A stretch of DNA of 64,000 nucleotides from contig NZ_CP045484.1 of the NCBI RefSeq assembly GCF_009729055.1, positions 558,001 to 622,000 on the forward strand, read 5' to 3'. The stretch's first letter is position 1. Every line of letters begins with the position of its first letter. This stretch comes from Sulfurisphaera ohwakuensis (GTDB lineage: Archaea > Thermoproteota > Thermoprotei_A > Sulfolobales > Sulfolobaceae). This document shows, piece by piece, positions 40,037 to 49,823 of the stretch. The position numbers and the translations under genes were made by a program. Below the pieces are notes generated by a model. It had not been told where the DNA came from. It did no database searches and saw only the letters and a list, made by a program, of their open reading frames with translations.

Positions 40037-41629
40037 TTATCTTTTCATTAATAATCTAGAAGGTATACTATTAGGGCTAACGTGGACTCTCAGAACTGTT
40101 GGACTCTTAAGAGATAATCCCACAGCTTCTTCTACGCTTTTCTTAAGATCTTCCTTTTCCTTTACCTCAATTACGTTGACCCCAATTCCCTCCATAACCT
40201 TAGTGTAATCAATTTGAAATACATCAGTTGCAAAAGTATTCCCATATCTTATTTTCTGATTTAATCTCAGAAAGTGCTGTACACCATCCTCTACTAATAC
40301 CGTTAAGAAGTTGACCTTATATTGTACTGCAGTAATTAATTCGTTTAAACAACCTTGAAATCCTAAATCTCCTATAATACTTACTATTTGCCTTTCTGGA
40401 GATGCAATTTTAGCTCCTATTCCAGCAGGAATCGCTGATCCCATTGCGTTAAAGATAAGAGAATTAAAGTAAGAATTAGGCCTATACACTTTTATATCCA
40501 TTGCCATAACCTGATTAGTCCCTGCGTCAGTAATTATAACTCTATCTTCGCTTAATGTCTCATCTAGAACTTTAGCTAAATAATCATGGGTTATCTCGCT
40601 ATTACTTTCTTTGTAGTTTTTCTCACTTACTTTATAACTCCATTTTGGCAAATTAACCCTTTCAACTATTTCTTCTAGAAATGTCTCAGCACTAGCTTTT
40701 ACAGTAACTTCCGCACTAAAGGAAGTATTAAATACATTGATGTCTGGGTCTACATGAAGTATTCTTCTTGGCATTTTAATACTCCATTTATTAGTTTCAA
40801 GATCGTTGAAAGACGTCCCTATTGCTATGAGACAATCTCCGGGGATTTCAGTGAGGTTAAATATTGTTCCGGCATATAAAGGATGATTCTCTGGAATACT
40901 TCCTTTTCCTCTGATAGTAGTGAATACTGGAATTCCTAATCTCTCAATGTAGTTTATGATGTTTGATCTAGATGCACCATAACCTAACAATAGAATTGGT
41001 TTTGAACATTCACTTAGGAAATTTACTGCTTCCCTTATTTCCTCTTTTGTAGGGTAAACTAATGTCCTATTGATCTTCTTGTTAGTCTTATACTCTTCAA
41101 TATTACTCTTCTCCTCCAGTAGATCAACGGGAACTTCTATGTAAACTGGTCCCATCTTGTCCTCTAGAGCTATTCTAAAAGCCTTTTCCATTATAATTGG
41201 AACGTCTTCTGGGGAGTAAATTCTAAAAGTGGCCTTAGTTGCTTGTCGGGCCATTTCTAATTGCAAATCATAATACCCAGAATCATGAAGTTGCTTCCTA
41301 TGCCTATATTTAAATTCCTTATTTAGAGATATTAATACAAGAGGCGAACCTTCAGAATAGGCCTCAACTAGACCAGTCAAAGAATTAGTAAAGCCCGGAC
41401 CATTAACTGACAGGAAAATTCCAACATTTCCCTTTAATCTAGCGTAATAATCTGCCATTATGGCTCCTCCATATTCTAATCTAGGCATGTAATATTTTAT
41501 CTCCCCCTTACTTACTCTCTTTCTGAGTTCCTCATATAATAATAAACCGTGGGTGCCTGGTATTCCGAATACATCTGTTACTTGGGAAGAAATTGTGTCA
41601 ATTAGAAGCTCGGCTGTTGTTTTACCCAT
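40037..41629 (-). CDS. TPP-dependent enzyme, acetolactate synthase-like
   Basis: A 530-residue member of the three-domain TPP enzyme family (acetolactate synthase, benzoylformate and phenylpyruvate decarboxylase). The N-terminal PYR domain has RLEYGGAIMADYYARLKG with the TPP-activating Glu. The middle domain has PVYIEVPVDLL. The C-terminal PP domain has GDLGFQGCLNELITAVQYKV. In that domain the usual paired Asn of the metal motif is replaced by ED (VLVEDGVQHF), and GDG reads GDL. Real acetolactate synthase activity is therefore doubtful; a decarboxylase or carboligase of unknown substrate is likely. Confidence 0.75.
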   Translation of the reverse strand: MGKTTAELLIDTISSQVTDVFGIPGTHGLLLYEELRKRVSKGEIKYYMPRLEYGGAIMADYYARLKGNVGIFLSVNGPGFTNSLTGLVEAYSEGSPLVLISLNKEFKYRHRKQLHDSGYYDLQLEMARQATKATFRIYSPEDVPIIMEKAFRIALEDKMGPVYIEVPVDLLEEKSNIEEYKTNKKINRTLVYPTKEEIREAVNFLSECSKPILLLGYGASRSNIINYIERLGIPVFTTIRGKGSIPENHPLYAGTIFNLTEIPGDCLIAIGTSFNDLETNKWSIKMPRRILHVDPDINVFNTSFSAEVTVKASAETFLEEIVERVNLPKWSYKVSEKNYKESNSEITHDYLAKVLDETLSEDRVIITDAGTNQVMAMDIKVYRPNSYFNSLIFNAMGSAIPAGIGAKIASPERQIVSIIGDLGFQGCLNELITAVQYKVNFLTVLVEDGVQHFLRLNQKIRYGNTFATDVFQIDYTKVMEGIGVNVIEVKEKEDLKKSVEEAVGLSLKSPTVLRVHVSPNSIPSRLLMKR

Positions 41630-42228
41630 ATATTACTATTATTATTCTCATAAATTAATCTGTTGTTTTAAGAATCCAAGTGAGTCATATTTTTGCTAGT
41701 TCGTTTGTCTTATTAGAGTGAGATTTTAACTATTAAATATGTATTAAGTAATATTAACATATGGAAGTGTGTAAAAGCATATGATAATAACGTTATAATT
41801 TAGATTACCCAGAATAGTTTAGCATAAATGTATTATTTGTTTACTGAATTATATTGATTTAGCAGAGAATATTACAATCTGCAATAGAGCCGTGAATCGT
41901 CCAAGACACGTAAACAATCCTAGAATATCTCTCCTCATGGGAATTTTCTTTACCATATTATTATCTCATCAATTTCTATTCTAATAACCTTAAATAAAGT
42001 CTTGATATAAGGGCTGCCCTCATTGTAGAATATTTGCATAAACAATTGCAAATTATAAAAAGAATTTAGTATTATGTTCTCCTTATAGTTTTAGTAAAGT
42101 TTTACACATAAGAATATTAATTGTTAAAAGCAAATTCACTAATATATTTAGCTAAGAAGATGCGTTTAGAATTTATAAGTCTTATACAGTATATACAGTT
42201 ATAAGATAGTTAATAGCAAACTATATTA
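41630..42228. other. Intergenic with a dispersed-repeat copy
   Basis: About 600 bp without a gene. It contains a dispersed repeat at 41833-41898, and the promoter of the synthetase gene at its right end. An AGTTAATAGCAAACT inverted repeat lies just before the ATG at 42229. Confidence 0.4.
41833..41898 (+). repeat. Dispersed repeat, copy 3
   Basis: The left half matches 2251-2280 (27 of 30) and the right half matches the reversed copy near 223-240. This copy therefore links the two halves of the family. Confidence 0.5.
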
Positions 42229-44112
42229 ATGAAGGATATAAGCCTAGAGGAATACCGCCAAATCTGGGAAAGGAGTATTAAAAACCCAGAAGAATTTTGG
42301 AATGAGATAGCTAAGGAGCTTATCTGGTTTAATCCTTACACTAAAGTTCTTAGTTATAAATCACCAGATAATTATAGATGGTTCGTTGGAGGTAAAATAA
42401 ACATTGCCTATAACGCTTTAGATAGATGGGTTAAGCAAGGTATGGGAGAAAAGACTGCTATAATCTGGTTAAATGAGGAAGGGAAGGAGAAGAAATATAC
42501 GTACTTAGATTTATATGAATTGACAGCTAAAATTGCAAAATTCATTAGAGAACATGCCTCAAAAGGTGATACAGTTTTAATTTATATGCCTATGGTAGTT
42601 GAGGCTGGTGCTACAATGTTAGCCTCTGCAAGGGCCGGAACAATTCATACTGTAGTGTTTTCTGGATTTGGTGTTAAAGCTTTAGCAGATAGGATTAGAA
42701 GTGCCAAACCTAAGATAATTTTTACTGCTGACGTCACTTTCAGAAGAGGAAAAACAATAGAACTAAAGTCAATCGTTGATGAGGCTATTAAAGAAAGTCA
42801 AGTGAATGTGAAAAAAGTAGTTGTTCTAAATAGGGAAGGTAAGTGTGATTTTAAGGAGGAAAGAGATGTAGATTTTAATGAAATATTAAAGTTATCTCCT
42901 TTTATTGAGGTCGAGAAAACTAATTCAGAAGATCCCTTATTTATACTTTATACTTCTGGGACTACTGGGAAACCTAAAGGAATAGTCCACGCTATGGGAT
43001 CTTATACTGTTTGGGATTACGCTCACGTAAAGTGGCTTTATGATTTTTCTAGGAATAGAAAATTATTAACTACTGCAGACCTTGGTTGGATTAACGGACA
43101 CTCTTACAGTTTATATGGTGTTTTATTAAATTATGGGACCGCAATATGGATTGAAGGTGTTTTGGATTATCCTCATCCAGGTGTAATGTGGGAGATAATA
43201 GAAAAATATCATGTGGAATATGTGTGGACAGCTCCTACATTGATTAAAGTGTTAATGAAATATGGTGAACAATACATAAATAAATATGACACAAGTAGCC
43301 TAGAAATATTTGTTACAGCTGGTGAGAGTTTAGGATTAGAAGCATTAAACTGGTTAAGGAGAAACGTAAAGGCTAAGAAGATATTTGAGGTCTGGGGCCA
43401 GACTGAAAACTCTGGATATATTGCTTCACCTGGAGGATCTTATTATGGCTTTCTAAAGATAAAAGACGGTAGTGTGGGTTTGCCCTTGCCATCAATTGAA
43501 ATTAAAGTTGTCGATGATAATGGAAATGAAGTACCTATAGGAAGGCCTGGAAATATCATAATCACTACACCATCTCCAGCTTTTATGATTGGGTTGTGGA
43601 ATGATGAGAGGTATAAAAACTATTATGCTAAGTTTGGTTATTACGAGACTGGGGACTTTGGTTATTTAGATGAAGAGGGCTATTTGTATATCCTTGGAAG
43701 GAGTGATGATATTATAAAAGTAGCTGGGCATAGGATAGGAGTTGCTGAAGTCGAAAACGCTGCTTCTATTTCAGAAGTTGCTGAGGTTGCGGCTGTAGGC
43801 GTTCATGATCCAATAAGGGGTGAAGTAATAATAATATTTGCAGTTCCTAAAGAAGGTGCTAAAGACCTAGATTACGTTAAGCAAAAGATAGTTGAGAGTG
43901 TAAGAAAGAATTTCGGTGCTATTGCCATAATTAAGGATGTAATTTTCGTTAACAAATTACCTCATACTAGAACTGGGAAAATAATGAGAAGAGTGTTAAG
44001 AGCTTTAGCAAGTGGTAATGAGGTAGGTGATATCTCTACTCTTGAAGACGAAACTAGCATAGAAGAAGCTAAGAAAGCTTTATCAGAAATTAAAGTAATC
44101 GATAAAAGTTAA
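42229..44112 (+). CDS. Acyl-CoA synthetase (AMP-forming), enlarged acyl pocket
   Basis: A 627-residue relative of acetyl-CoA synthetase. It keeps YTSGTTGKPKGIVHAMGSYT, GYLYILGRSDDIIKVAGHRIG and the catalytic lysine of LPHTRTGKIMRR. The core motif reads EVWGQTENSG where acetyl-CoA synthetases have a second Trp (WWQTETG). That Trp closes the pocket around acetate, so Gly implies a longer acyl substrate such as propionate, 3-hydroxypropionate, butyrate or 4-hydroxybutyrate. It is a single gene with its own promoter. Confidence 0.82.
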   Translation: MKDISLEEYRQIWERSIKNPEEFWNEIAKELIWFNPYTKVLSYKSPDNYRWFVGGKINIAYNALDRWVKQGMGEKTAIIWLNEEGKEKKYTYLDLYELTAKIAKFIREHASKGDTVLIYMPMVVEAGATMLASARAGTIHTVVFSGFGVKALADRIRSAKPKIIFTADVTFRRGKTIELKSIVDEAIKESQVNVKKVVVLNREGKCDFKEERDVDFNEILKLSPFIEVEKTNSEDPLFILYTSGTTGKPKGIVHAMGSYTVWDYAHVKWLYDFSRNRKLLTTADLGWINGHSYSLYGVLLNYGTAIWIEGVLDYPHPGVMWEIIEKYHVEYVWTAPTLIKVLMKYGEQYINKYDTSSLEIFVTAGESLGLEALNWLRRNVKAKKIFEVWGQTENSGYIASPGGSYYGFLKIKDGSVGLPLPSIEIKVVDDNGNEVPIGRPGNIIITTPSPAFMIGLWNDERYKNYYAKFGYYETGDFGYLDEEGYLYILGRSDDIIKVAGHRIGVAEVENAASISEVAEVAAVGVHDPIRGEVIIIFAVPKEGAKDLDYVKQKIVESVRKNFGAIAIIKDVIFVNKLPHTRTGKIMRRVLRALASGNEVGDISTLEDETSIEEAKKALSEIKVIDKS

Positions 44113-44273
44113 TTAGAAGCTTAGAGTTGGATGAATTTCCTATATATAGTTTCATAGAAATCTTTCAATATGCATTTGCGCATTTACAAAGAAATATATT
44201 TATTTTATTCTATTATTAAATTACATAATTTCTGAATAAGGAATATGTCTTTTTTATCATATAAAATCTTTGG

Positions 44274-44723
44274 CTAGGTTAATGTTATACATCCTGTATC
44301 TCTTAACTTTCCTTTCCTTACTAATTCATAAGCTACTCTACTTAATCTATCAGCCTCTTCATTTTCTTCTCTAGGTACCCAGATTAGGGTAGCATTTAGT
44401 TTCTTCTTTAATTGGATCGCTTTTTCGTAAAGTGGGATTATTCTCTTAGCCTTAATCTTGTACTCACCATTCATTTGTTTTATTACGAGTTGCGAATCTC
44501 CCTTAATTATTGGGGAAGAAATTCCAAGTTTTAACATTGTTTCCATTAAACATATTAATCCAGAATATTCGGCTACGTTATTTGTTGAGTTAATACTGAA
44601 AGGTTTCTCAGCTAAACCATAACCTTCAATTTTTCTATTATCTAAATAGATTACAAAGCCGAAAGTGGCTATTCCTCCAGGGTTTTTAGGTTCGCATAAA
44701 CCATCAAAATAACCGATTATCAT
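44274..44723 (-). CDS. rnhA: Type 1 ribonuclease HI, archaeal
   Basis: A 149-residue RNase HI that removes RNA from RNA-DNA hybrids. Catalytic acids are D7 (GYFDG), E52 (AEYSG), D76 (KGDSQL) and the C-terminal Asp of [11 protein letters not shown]58 and C145 are placed as in the S. tokodaii enzyme, where they form a stabilising disulfide. It lacks the basic protrusion of the E. coli enzyme. It starts at ATG 44723 and stands alone. Confidence 0.92.
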   Translation of the reverse strand: MIIGYFDGLCEPKNPGGIATFGFVIYLDNRKIEGYGLAEKPFSINSTNNVAEYSGLICLMETMLKLGISSPIIKGDSQLVIKQMNGEYKIKAKRIIPLYEKAIQLKKKLNATLIWVPREENEEADRLSRVAYELVRKGKLRDTGCITLT

Positions 44724-44874
44724 AGAGTAGTAATGTTAATGGTTAAAAATTAGTTTATCTTAAAGCTTATATTCTTTCAGAATATATGTCGTAAAAAATT
44801 AATCTATCGTGGAAAAGGGGTTTTCTTTCTAAGTGATAAATGTCTTTATTCATCATAATATTATCTTACCGTTT
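44724..44874. other. Intergenic upstream of RNase HI
   Basis: A short A+T-rich region with the RNase HI promoter. It borders the structured element at 44875. Confidence 0.35.
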
Positions 44875-45039
44875 GTCCCTACACTTTCATTTCACTCATT
44901 TTATCTTCAATGAGAGAGTGTAGGGACTTAGTCCTCAACCACTGTGGGTCATGGGACTCCTTTGAGCCCAACGGCACGGGACTCACATCTCCGTTATCTC
45001 CCTCACCCTTTTGGGCATAGCCCACATCGGTGTGAGAGA
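44875..45039. ncRNA. G+C-rich structured element: ncRNA candidate or transposon end
   Basis: A stretch of about 165 bp is visibly richer in G+C than its surroundings and has no long frame. It contains a perfect 11-bp stem GTCCCTACACT (44875-44885) with AGTGTAGGGAC (44917-44927), around an inner CTCATT/AATGAG stem. A second structure, TCTCCCTCACC (44997-45007) with GGTGTGAGAGA (45029-45039), encloses GGGCATAGCCC. Stable RNAs stand out like this in A+T-rich thermophiles, but the hairpin ends of IS200/IS605 elements look similar. The strand is undetermined. Confidence 0.5.
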
Positions 45040-45347
45040 TCATCTTTATCGGAAAAATTTTAACATTATCAAATATAAAAAGATTTTTATTAACGTGAAA
45101 AAGGATTCAGCCCAATTTCTTATTAGTACTATCCTACAATTTCCATTCTTAACAAATTGGATAACGTCTCGTTCTAATCCTAATAAAAATTAAAGCGGTC
45201 TCTAAGGCGTAAATCACGTTTCCGTAAATTTATGAAGAACTTTTCTTTGTTCCAGTAAGTGTGGCGTCGGTTTTGTCAAAGTTAGCGTAGATCTCCCTAT
45301 GAAATTGAGGGACTTCTTCACTTATATTACCCTTTATACAATATGAG
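45040..45347. other. Intergenic, nothing firm
   Basis: About 300 bp without a supported gene. A 60-codon frame at 45011-45193 crosses the structured element and looks accidental. CTAAGGCGTAAATC at 45201 recalls a segment at 31752. Confidence 0.35.
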
Positions 45348-46535
45348 CTAGCAAAATCCTACTGGAACATTAAATTTACGCGATAACTGTTCACATGCAA
45401 GATTTTCTATAAACTTCTCTATAAATAATATTTTAGTTCCGTAATCTCTTATACGTTTTAAAATATACTCTATTAACTTATCATCTTTGCCAATATTGAG
45501 ATACGTTGCACTTAGCCCAGGTGCCAAGAGAACTATAAATTCGCTTTCGATTATCTTTTTCTCTTCGAGCTCCTGTAATATTGAAAACACAACTTCAGGT
45601 TTGTCAACACTAATTAGGATATTATGCACTAGGTCCAATTTGAAATCAAACTCATCCTCCCAATCTACAGTTCTGTATAGATCAAGAGTTTTGTTTAAAT
45701 ACTTATCATCTTTAGTTAAAACATATGCTAGGAGTGATGCTAACACCATAGTGTCTCTAGCTTTTTCACGTATCTCTCTAATACCTCTTTTCCTCGTCCC
45801 TTTAAGGGTGACTGGAGCGAAGGTTAGACTTCTGAAGAGTTGTTCTAAATTATCCTTCTCATTAAACGTTGCGTAATATCTAGTTAAGGCATACATCTTC
45901 ATTAGTATCATTTCGTCTGTAAGTCCTTTGTTTTTCATTAATCTTTTAACGTAATCCTTATACCTTTCATACCCAATACTCCTCAGTGCTATCGCTATAA
46001 CGGCAGTATCCATAAAGAGTTCTGTTTCATCCCCAACTTCTGCCAACATCTTTATAGCTTCTTCTATGAGCTCCTTTCTAGCGGGGGTTTTCTCGTCTCT
46101 TAAAGCAATATTCCTTAAAAAATAGGAATAAGTCTCCTCATCCGGATTTAACTTAAGGAAATCATCTACCGGGTTATAGTCATTTACTAAATGTGCACAA
46201 GTTATTAAAACATAAAAGTTCAGTAAAGGACTGAACTTTGGCTTATTACCTAATAAACACTCAGTTAAAGTAGCCGTATTTACTAGGTCACTATCATCTA
46301 GTTTATTCTCATACTTTTTAATAATATTAAATGCCGTGCCCCTATCACCAGCTATTGCGTATGTTTCGGCTGATTTTAATACATGTATTTTTCTATACGG
46401 ATTTCTTAACAGCTCTTCATGAAAATATTGATTAAACTAATCTAAAGTAGACTCTTTAGATGCTATTTTATAGATAAAGTAATAGAGCTCAATTTTTTCT
46501 TCTATGATATAAAGATAGGGGTTTAATCAGATCAT
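45348..46535 (-). pseudogene. Helical-repeat protein gene, interrupted by TAG and lacking a start
   Basis: The frame open at 45348-46049 (233 residues, all helical, TPR-like, for example REKARDTMVLASLLAYVLTK) continues upstream without any ATG, GTG or TTG for another 130 codons (IHVLKSAETYAIAGDRGTAF). It then meets a single TAG near 46437 and continues again (IIEEKIELYYFIYKIASKES). It appears to be one long gene of about 390 codons with an in-frame stop and a lost start. A translation start at 46049 for the C-terminal part is possible. Confidence 0.55.
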
Positions 46536-46839
46536 GAAGATTTATGAAACTTAACATAATATAATGTCTGCTACCAATTATTTAATCTTTATACTTTTTT
46601 ATATCAGTTGTGAAGGAATAATAGTATCATCCTAACATAAGATGTTGAAGAAGGGTTAAATATGGGATCAATAAGTCACATTCTGTATCGATTAGTTTTG
46701 TTTTCCCTTAACATTTACTATGAAATAAGGCTTAGAGTATCTTTGCTTCTTACAGCTTGTAAGTGTTTTAACGCGGTATAGAGGTGTTAGTTTTATCTAT
46801 AATAGAATTTCTGTCATAATCTAGTCTATTTGGAATAAA

Positions 46840-46850
46840 TTTTTATATAA
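46840..46850 (+). promoter_or_regulatory. TATA-like promoter of the gene at 46869
   Basis: TTTTTATATAA is 19-29 bp upstream of the ATG. It fits a leaderless transcript. Confidence 0.4.
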
Positions 46851-46868
46851 CTTTAGTAAAGATAACTT

Positions 46869-47264
46869 ATGGGAGTTTTCAAAAAAGAGAAAATGTATCC
46901 TCCTATACCAAACCTACAAGCTGTTATACAGAATTTTATTCAATATCTAAATAGCGATGGATGGAAAACACAGTATAAGGTTGAAGGTAATAAAGCTATA
47001 GTTCAAGCACAAAAAGGAGGGATATTAAGGGATATTATAGCTGCAGATAGGGCACTAACATTTACTTTTGAACAGCTTCCTAATGGCGTTAAAGTTACGG
47101 CTGGAATAGGTAAGTGGATACAAAACTTAGCAGTAACCGCAATAGAAGCTCTTTTACTTTCGGAACTCTTCTTGGTCGTTGATGTACCAGAAATGTTATG
47201 GACCGAGCACGTAGAGTCTAATTTAATGAAAAAATTAGATGAAATAGTCCAAACAACAGCCTAA
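46869..47264 (+). CDS. Conserved archaeal hypothetical protein
   Basis: A 131-residue protein with [20 protein letters not shown] at the start, a strand-rich middle ([37 protein letters not shown]) and a hydrophobic helix near the end ([20 protein letters not shown]). The pattern recalls a helix-grip or membrane-associating domain. I do not know its function. Its stop overlaps the stop of the convergent ABC permease gene by 4 bp. Confidence 0.65.
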   Translation: MGVFKKEKMYPPIPNLQAVIQNFIQYLNSDGWKTQYKVEGNKAIVQAQKGGILRDIIAADRALTFTFEQLPNGVKVTAGIGKWIQNLAVTAIEALLLSELFLVVDVPEMLWTEHVESNLMKKLDEIVQTTA

Positions 47265-48079
47265 TATTCGCTTAATGTACCTTTTTTCCTAGCTCTCTTA
47301 AACGCGTATTTGTAAAATCCTATCCCTAAAGGTAATAATATAGCATTAAACATAACAAGTACTAATATAACGTTAAGCAAATGAAGTATGCCTTCCCCAG
47401 AAAGCATTGATAATCTTAATCCATTTAAAGCCCAAGTTAACGGTAATGCAAGGCTAATTAATTTTACTGGTAGAGGTAAGACGGTTATTGGAAATACTGT
47501 ACCACTCATTAATGTTGTGAATGTGGAAAAGAAGAATGCTATTGGATTCCCTTGCTTTACGATCATCGTAAAACTTGCAGAAATCATGGAAAAACCAATT
47601 GTTGAAAGCAACAAGAGGAATATTATGATAAGAGTAGATAATACGTTAATCTGGTATTTTACACCTAAAGCAAAACCGATTGATAGTATAACTGCAGCAT
47701 TTACAGTATTTATAACAAACCCCCAGATCGCGGAGTAAAGGAGAAAAGATACTACACCTCCAGAGGATAAAACATAATACTCAATTGTACCGTAAAGTTG
47801 TTCATTTCTAAGCCTCTGACTTATAGTTGTAATGATTGATGATACATAACCTTGAAAAGCTAAGCCGATAACGAAGAACGCAGTATAGTTACTAACTCCT
47901 ATTCTTTCAACAAGGCTATTACCAAGGGAAGTACCAACGAAATAATAAGTGAATACTGGCAAAACCCACGATAAAACGTTTAAAACCATTTGAGTCCTAT
48001 AACTACTCCATATTTTAAACCCCCTTAAATAGATATAAGCATAAAGTTTATCTATTACTCCCCCCATCTTCTCCACCAC
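47261..48079 (-). CDS. ABC-2 type exporter permease
   Basis: A 272-residue membrane protein with six hydrophobic helices in the ABC-2 pattern: an N-terminal cytoplasmic part, [20 protein letters not shown], and [21 protein letters not shown] near helix 5. It pairs with the ATPase upstream, whose gene it overlaps by 25 bp, to form an exporter for a drug, lipid or other compound. The family is clear; the substrate is not. Confidence 0.85.
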   Translation of the reverse strand: MVEKMGGVIDKLYAYIYLRGFKIWSSYRTQMVLNVLSWVLPVFTYYFVGTSLGNSLVERIGVSNYTAFFVIGLAFQGYVSSIITTISQRLRNEQLYGTIEYYVLSSGGVVSFLLYSAIWGFVINTVNAAVILSIGFALGVKYQINVLSTLIIIFLLLLSTIGFSMISASFTMIVKQGNPIAFFFSTFTTLMSGTVFPITVLPLPVKLISLALPLTWALNGLRLSMLSGEGILHLLNVILVLVMFNAILLPLGIGFYKYAFKRARKKGTLSEY

Positions 48080-48975
48080 CCTCCTCTTCCTGATCTATTT
48101 CTCGTACTATCCATTTCCTCACCCATTAAATATACAAACACGTCCTCTAAAGTGGGTTTTTCTTCCCTTAAAACTTCTCCTTCGACATTTTCGTCCTGCG
48201 GTACTCTTAAGATAAAGGTACCATTATTATATCCAATAACGTACTTATCTAAACCTTTTGGAACATTTTTTGCTACAATAACTTTCACTTTTCCTAATCT
48301 AGATAAAATTTCTTCCTTGCTGCCTTGAGCAATTACATTACCTCTCTTAAGAACTATTATTTTATCGGCTAAATCCTCAACTTCTTTCATATTGTGAGAT
48401 GTTAAAAGTATAGTCTTCTCTTTGCTGATAATTTTAATTAAACTTCTGAAATCTCTTGAACTTACCACGTCCATTCCTAAAGTGGGTTCGTCAAGTAAAA
48501 TTACTGGCGGATCTAAAATTAAAGCTCTAGCTAAAGCTAGCTTTCTCTGCATTCCAGTACTATACTTCATATACTGAACATTTTTCCACTCAGAGAGTCC
48601 AACTAATTCAAGGAGTTCTTCAGCTCTTCTTTTAGCTTCACTTCTTGAAAGCCCTTGAATAATCCCGAAAAAGACTAAATTATCTAACCCAGAAAGACGA
48701 AAATAGAAAGCCCTCTCACTTACCATCATGGTACCTATATTTCTTCTTACTTCTTTTTCTTGTTTTGTAACACTATAACCATTAACGAAAGCATCTCCAG
48801 AATCTGGAATAATAAGCGTAGAGAGAATCTTAATAAGAGTAGTTTTTCCAGCTCCGTTATGTCCAACTAAGGCTCCAATCTTTCCTTTTTCTAGTTCAAA
48901 TGAAACATCGTTTAAGGCTCTGATCTCTTTTTTCCCAGTTCTAAAAACCTTAGAAACATTAACTACTTTTATCAA
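48055..48975 (-). CDS. ABC transporter ATPase
   Basis: A 306-residue ATPase of the DrrA/CcmA/ABC-2 type. It contains Walker [15 protein letters not shown], signature [14 protein letters not shown], Walker [13 protein letters not shown] and the H-loop [11 protein letters not shown]. The final part (residues 285-306) is unusually basic and Gly/Trp-rich ([11 protein letters not shown]); it is encoded where the next gene overlaps. It is the middle gene of the PadR-ATPase-permease operon, overlapping PadR by 17 bp. Confidence 0.9.
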   Translation of the reverse strand: MIKVVNVSKVFRTGKKEIRALNDVSFELEKGKIGALVGHNGAGKTTLIKILSTLIIPDSGDAFVNGYSVTKQEKEVRRNIGTMMVSERAFYFRLSGLDNLVFFGIIQGLSRSEAKRRAEELLELVGLSEWKNVQYMKYSTGMQRKLALARALILDPPVILLDEPTLGMDVVSSRDFRSLIKIISKEKTILLTSHNMKEVEDLADKIIVLKRGNVIAQGSKEEILSRLGKVKVIVAKNVPKGLDKYVIGYNNGTFILRVPQDENVEGEVLREEKPTLEDVFVYLMGEEMDSTRNRSGRGGWWRRWGE

Positions 48976-49369
48976 ATTCTTGAATCCCTCTCTTCAATAT
49001 TTCCATGACTTTCTCCTTTTGTTCTTGGCTTAATGAGGATTTGTTTTCTATTAAATATCTCAAATTCGCATCTAATTCGTCGATTACTACTTCATATTGG
49101 TGCTCTGGGCTAATTAATCTTTTCCCTTTTTCAGTTATCTCATAGTATTTTTTTCCTTCTTCTTCTTTTACAACTCTCACATATCCTTCATCCTGGAGTT
49201 TGTTTAACGCGGGATATATAGCCCCTGGGGAAGGTTTCCAGAATCCTTGTGTGATTTTCTCTATTTCTCTCATTATGTCTGCTCCAGTCATTTCCCCTTT
49301 TGAAGATAATATTGTGAGAATAAGATAAGCTAATCCTCTTCTCCTATGATGATGAAAGTGTCTCCACAT
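48959..49369 (-). CDS. PadR-family repressor
   Basis: A 136-residue PadR regulator with a His/Arg-rich start (MWRHFHHHRRRGL), a winged helix (GADIMREIEKITQGFWKPSP, then GAIYPALNKLQDEGYV), the wing EEGKKYYEITEKGKRL, and a C-terminal dimer helix. It is the first gene of an exporter operon and very likely represses it until an exported toxic compound binds. A palindromic repeat overlaps the position just upstream of its start. The His-rich start might bind metal. Confidence 0.88.
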   Translation of the reverse strand: MWRHFHHHRRRGLAYLILTILSSKGEMTGADIMREIEKITQGFWKPSPGAIYPALNKLQDEGYVRVVKEEEGKKYYEITEKGKRLISPEHQYEVVIDELDANLRYLIENKSSLSQEQKEKVMEILKRGIQEFDKSS

Positions 49370-49370
49370 A

Positions 49371-49390
49371 TGATATCAATTTTGATATCA
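49371..49390. promoter_or_regulatory. Candidate PadR operator
   Basis: TGATATCAATTTTGATATCA contains two copies of the perfect palindrome TGATATCA, 12 bp apart from start to start and next to the PadR start codon at 49369. A double palindrome right at the start of a leaderless autoregulated gene is what a PadR operator would look like. Confidence 0.5.
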
Positions 49391-49475
49391 CATTAAAAAA
49401 CTTTTCACAAAGTTTTAAACTAGAAAGTAGGTTTCCAAAGTAAACTATAAATAGCTTCTCTGAAGATAAAAAATC

Positions 49476-49799
49476 ATGGAAAAGCAAAACATATGTCCTA
49501 TTGTTGAGACCATAAAAGTAATAGGAAGTGAAGCTAAACTCTTGGTGTTAAGATATCTTTTTGATGGTAGTAAGGGTTTTAATGAACTTCAAAGGGTTAC
49601 TAAGTTAAGTTCAAAAACATTATCAAACACATTAAAAGATCTTGAGGAAGCGGGAATAGTGAAAAGAGTAATTATAAGTGATAGGCCTTTTCGCGTAAAA
49701 TATGAACTTACAGAGAAAGGGAAAGAGCTAAGAACATTATTTACTGAAATGGAAAAATGGGGAACTAAGCACCTCTTATCTGGAGATAAAAATAAATAA
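49476..49799 (+). CDS. HxlR-family winged-helix regulator
   Basis: A 107-residue HxlR protein beginning CPIVETIKVIGSEAKLLVLR, with the wHTH FNELQRVTKLSSKTLSNTLK, the wing VKYELTEKGKEL and a conserved N-terminal Cys (C7) that senses reactive species in several family members. It is divergent from the PadR operon and convergent with the symporter. The target is unknown. Confidence 0.85.
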   Translation: MEKQNICPIVETIKVIGSEAKLLVLRYLFDGSKGFNELQRVTKLSSKTLSNTLKDLEEAGIVKRVIISDRPFRVKYELTEKGKELRTLFTEMEKWGTKHLLSGDKNK

Positions 49800-49823
49800 A
49801 TAAAATAAAAATAACTTGTAGTA

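Noticed and set aside
44875-45039. tRNA or other known RNA in the G+C-rich element
   Set aside because: No T-loop or anticodon arm pattern could be fitted, so it is kept only as an unknown structured element.
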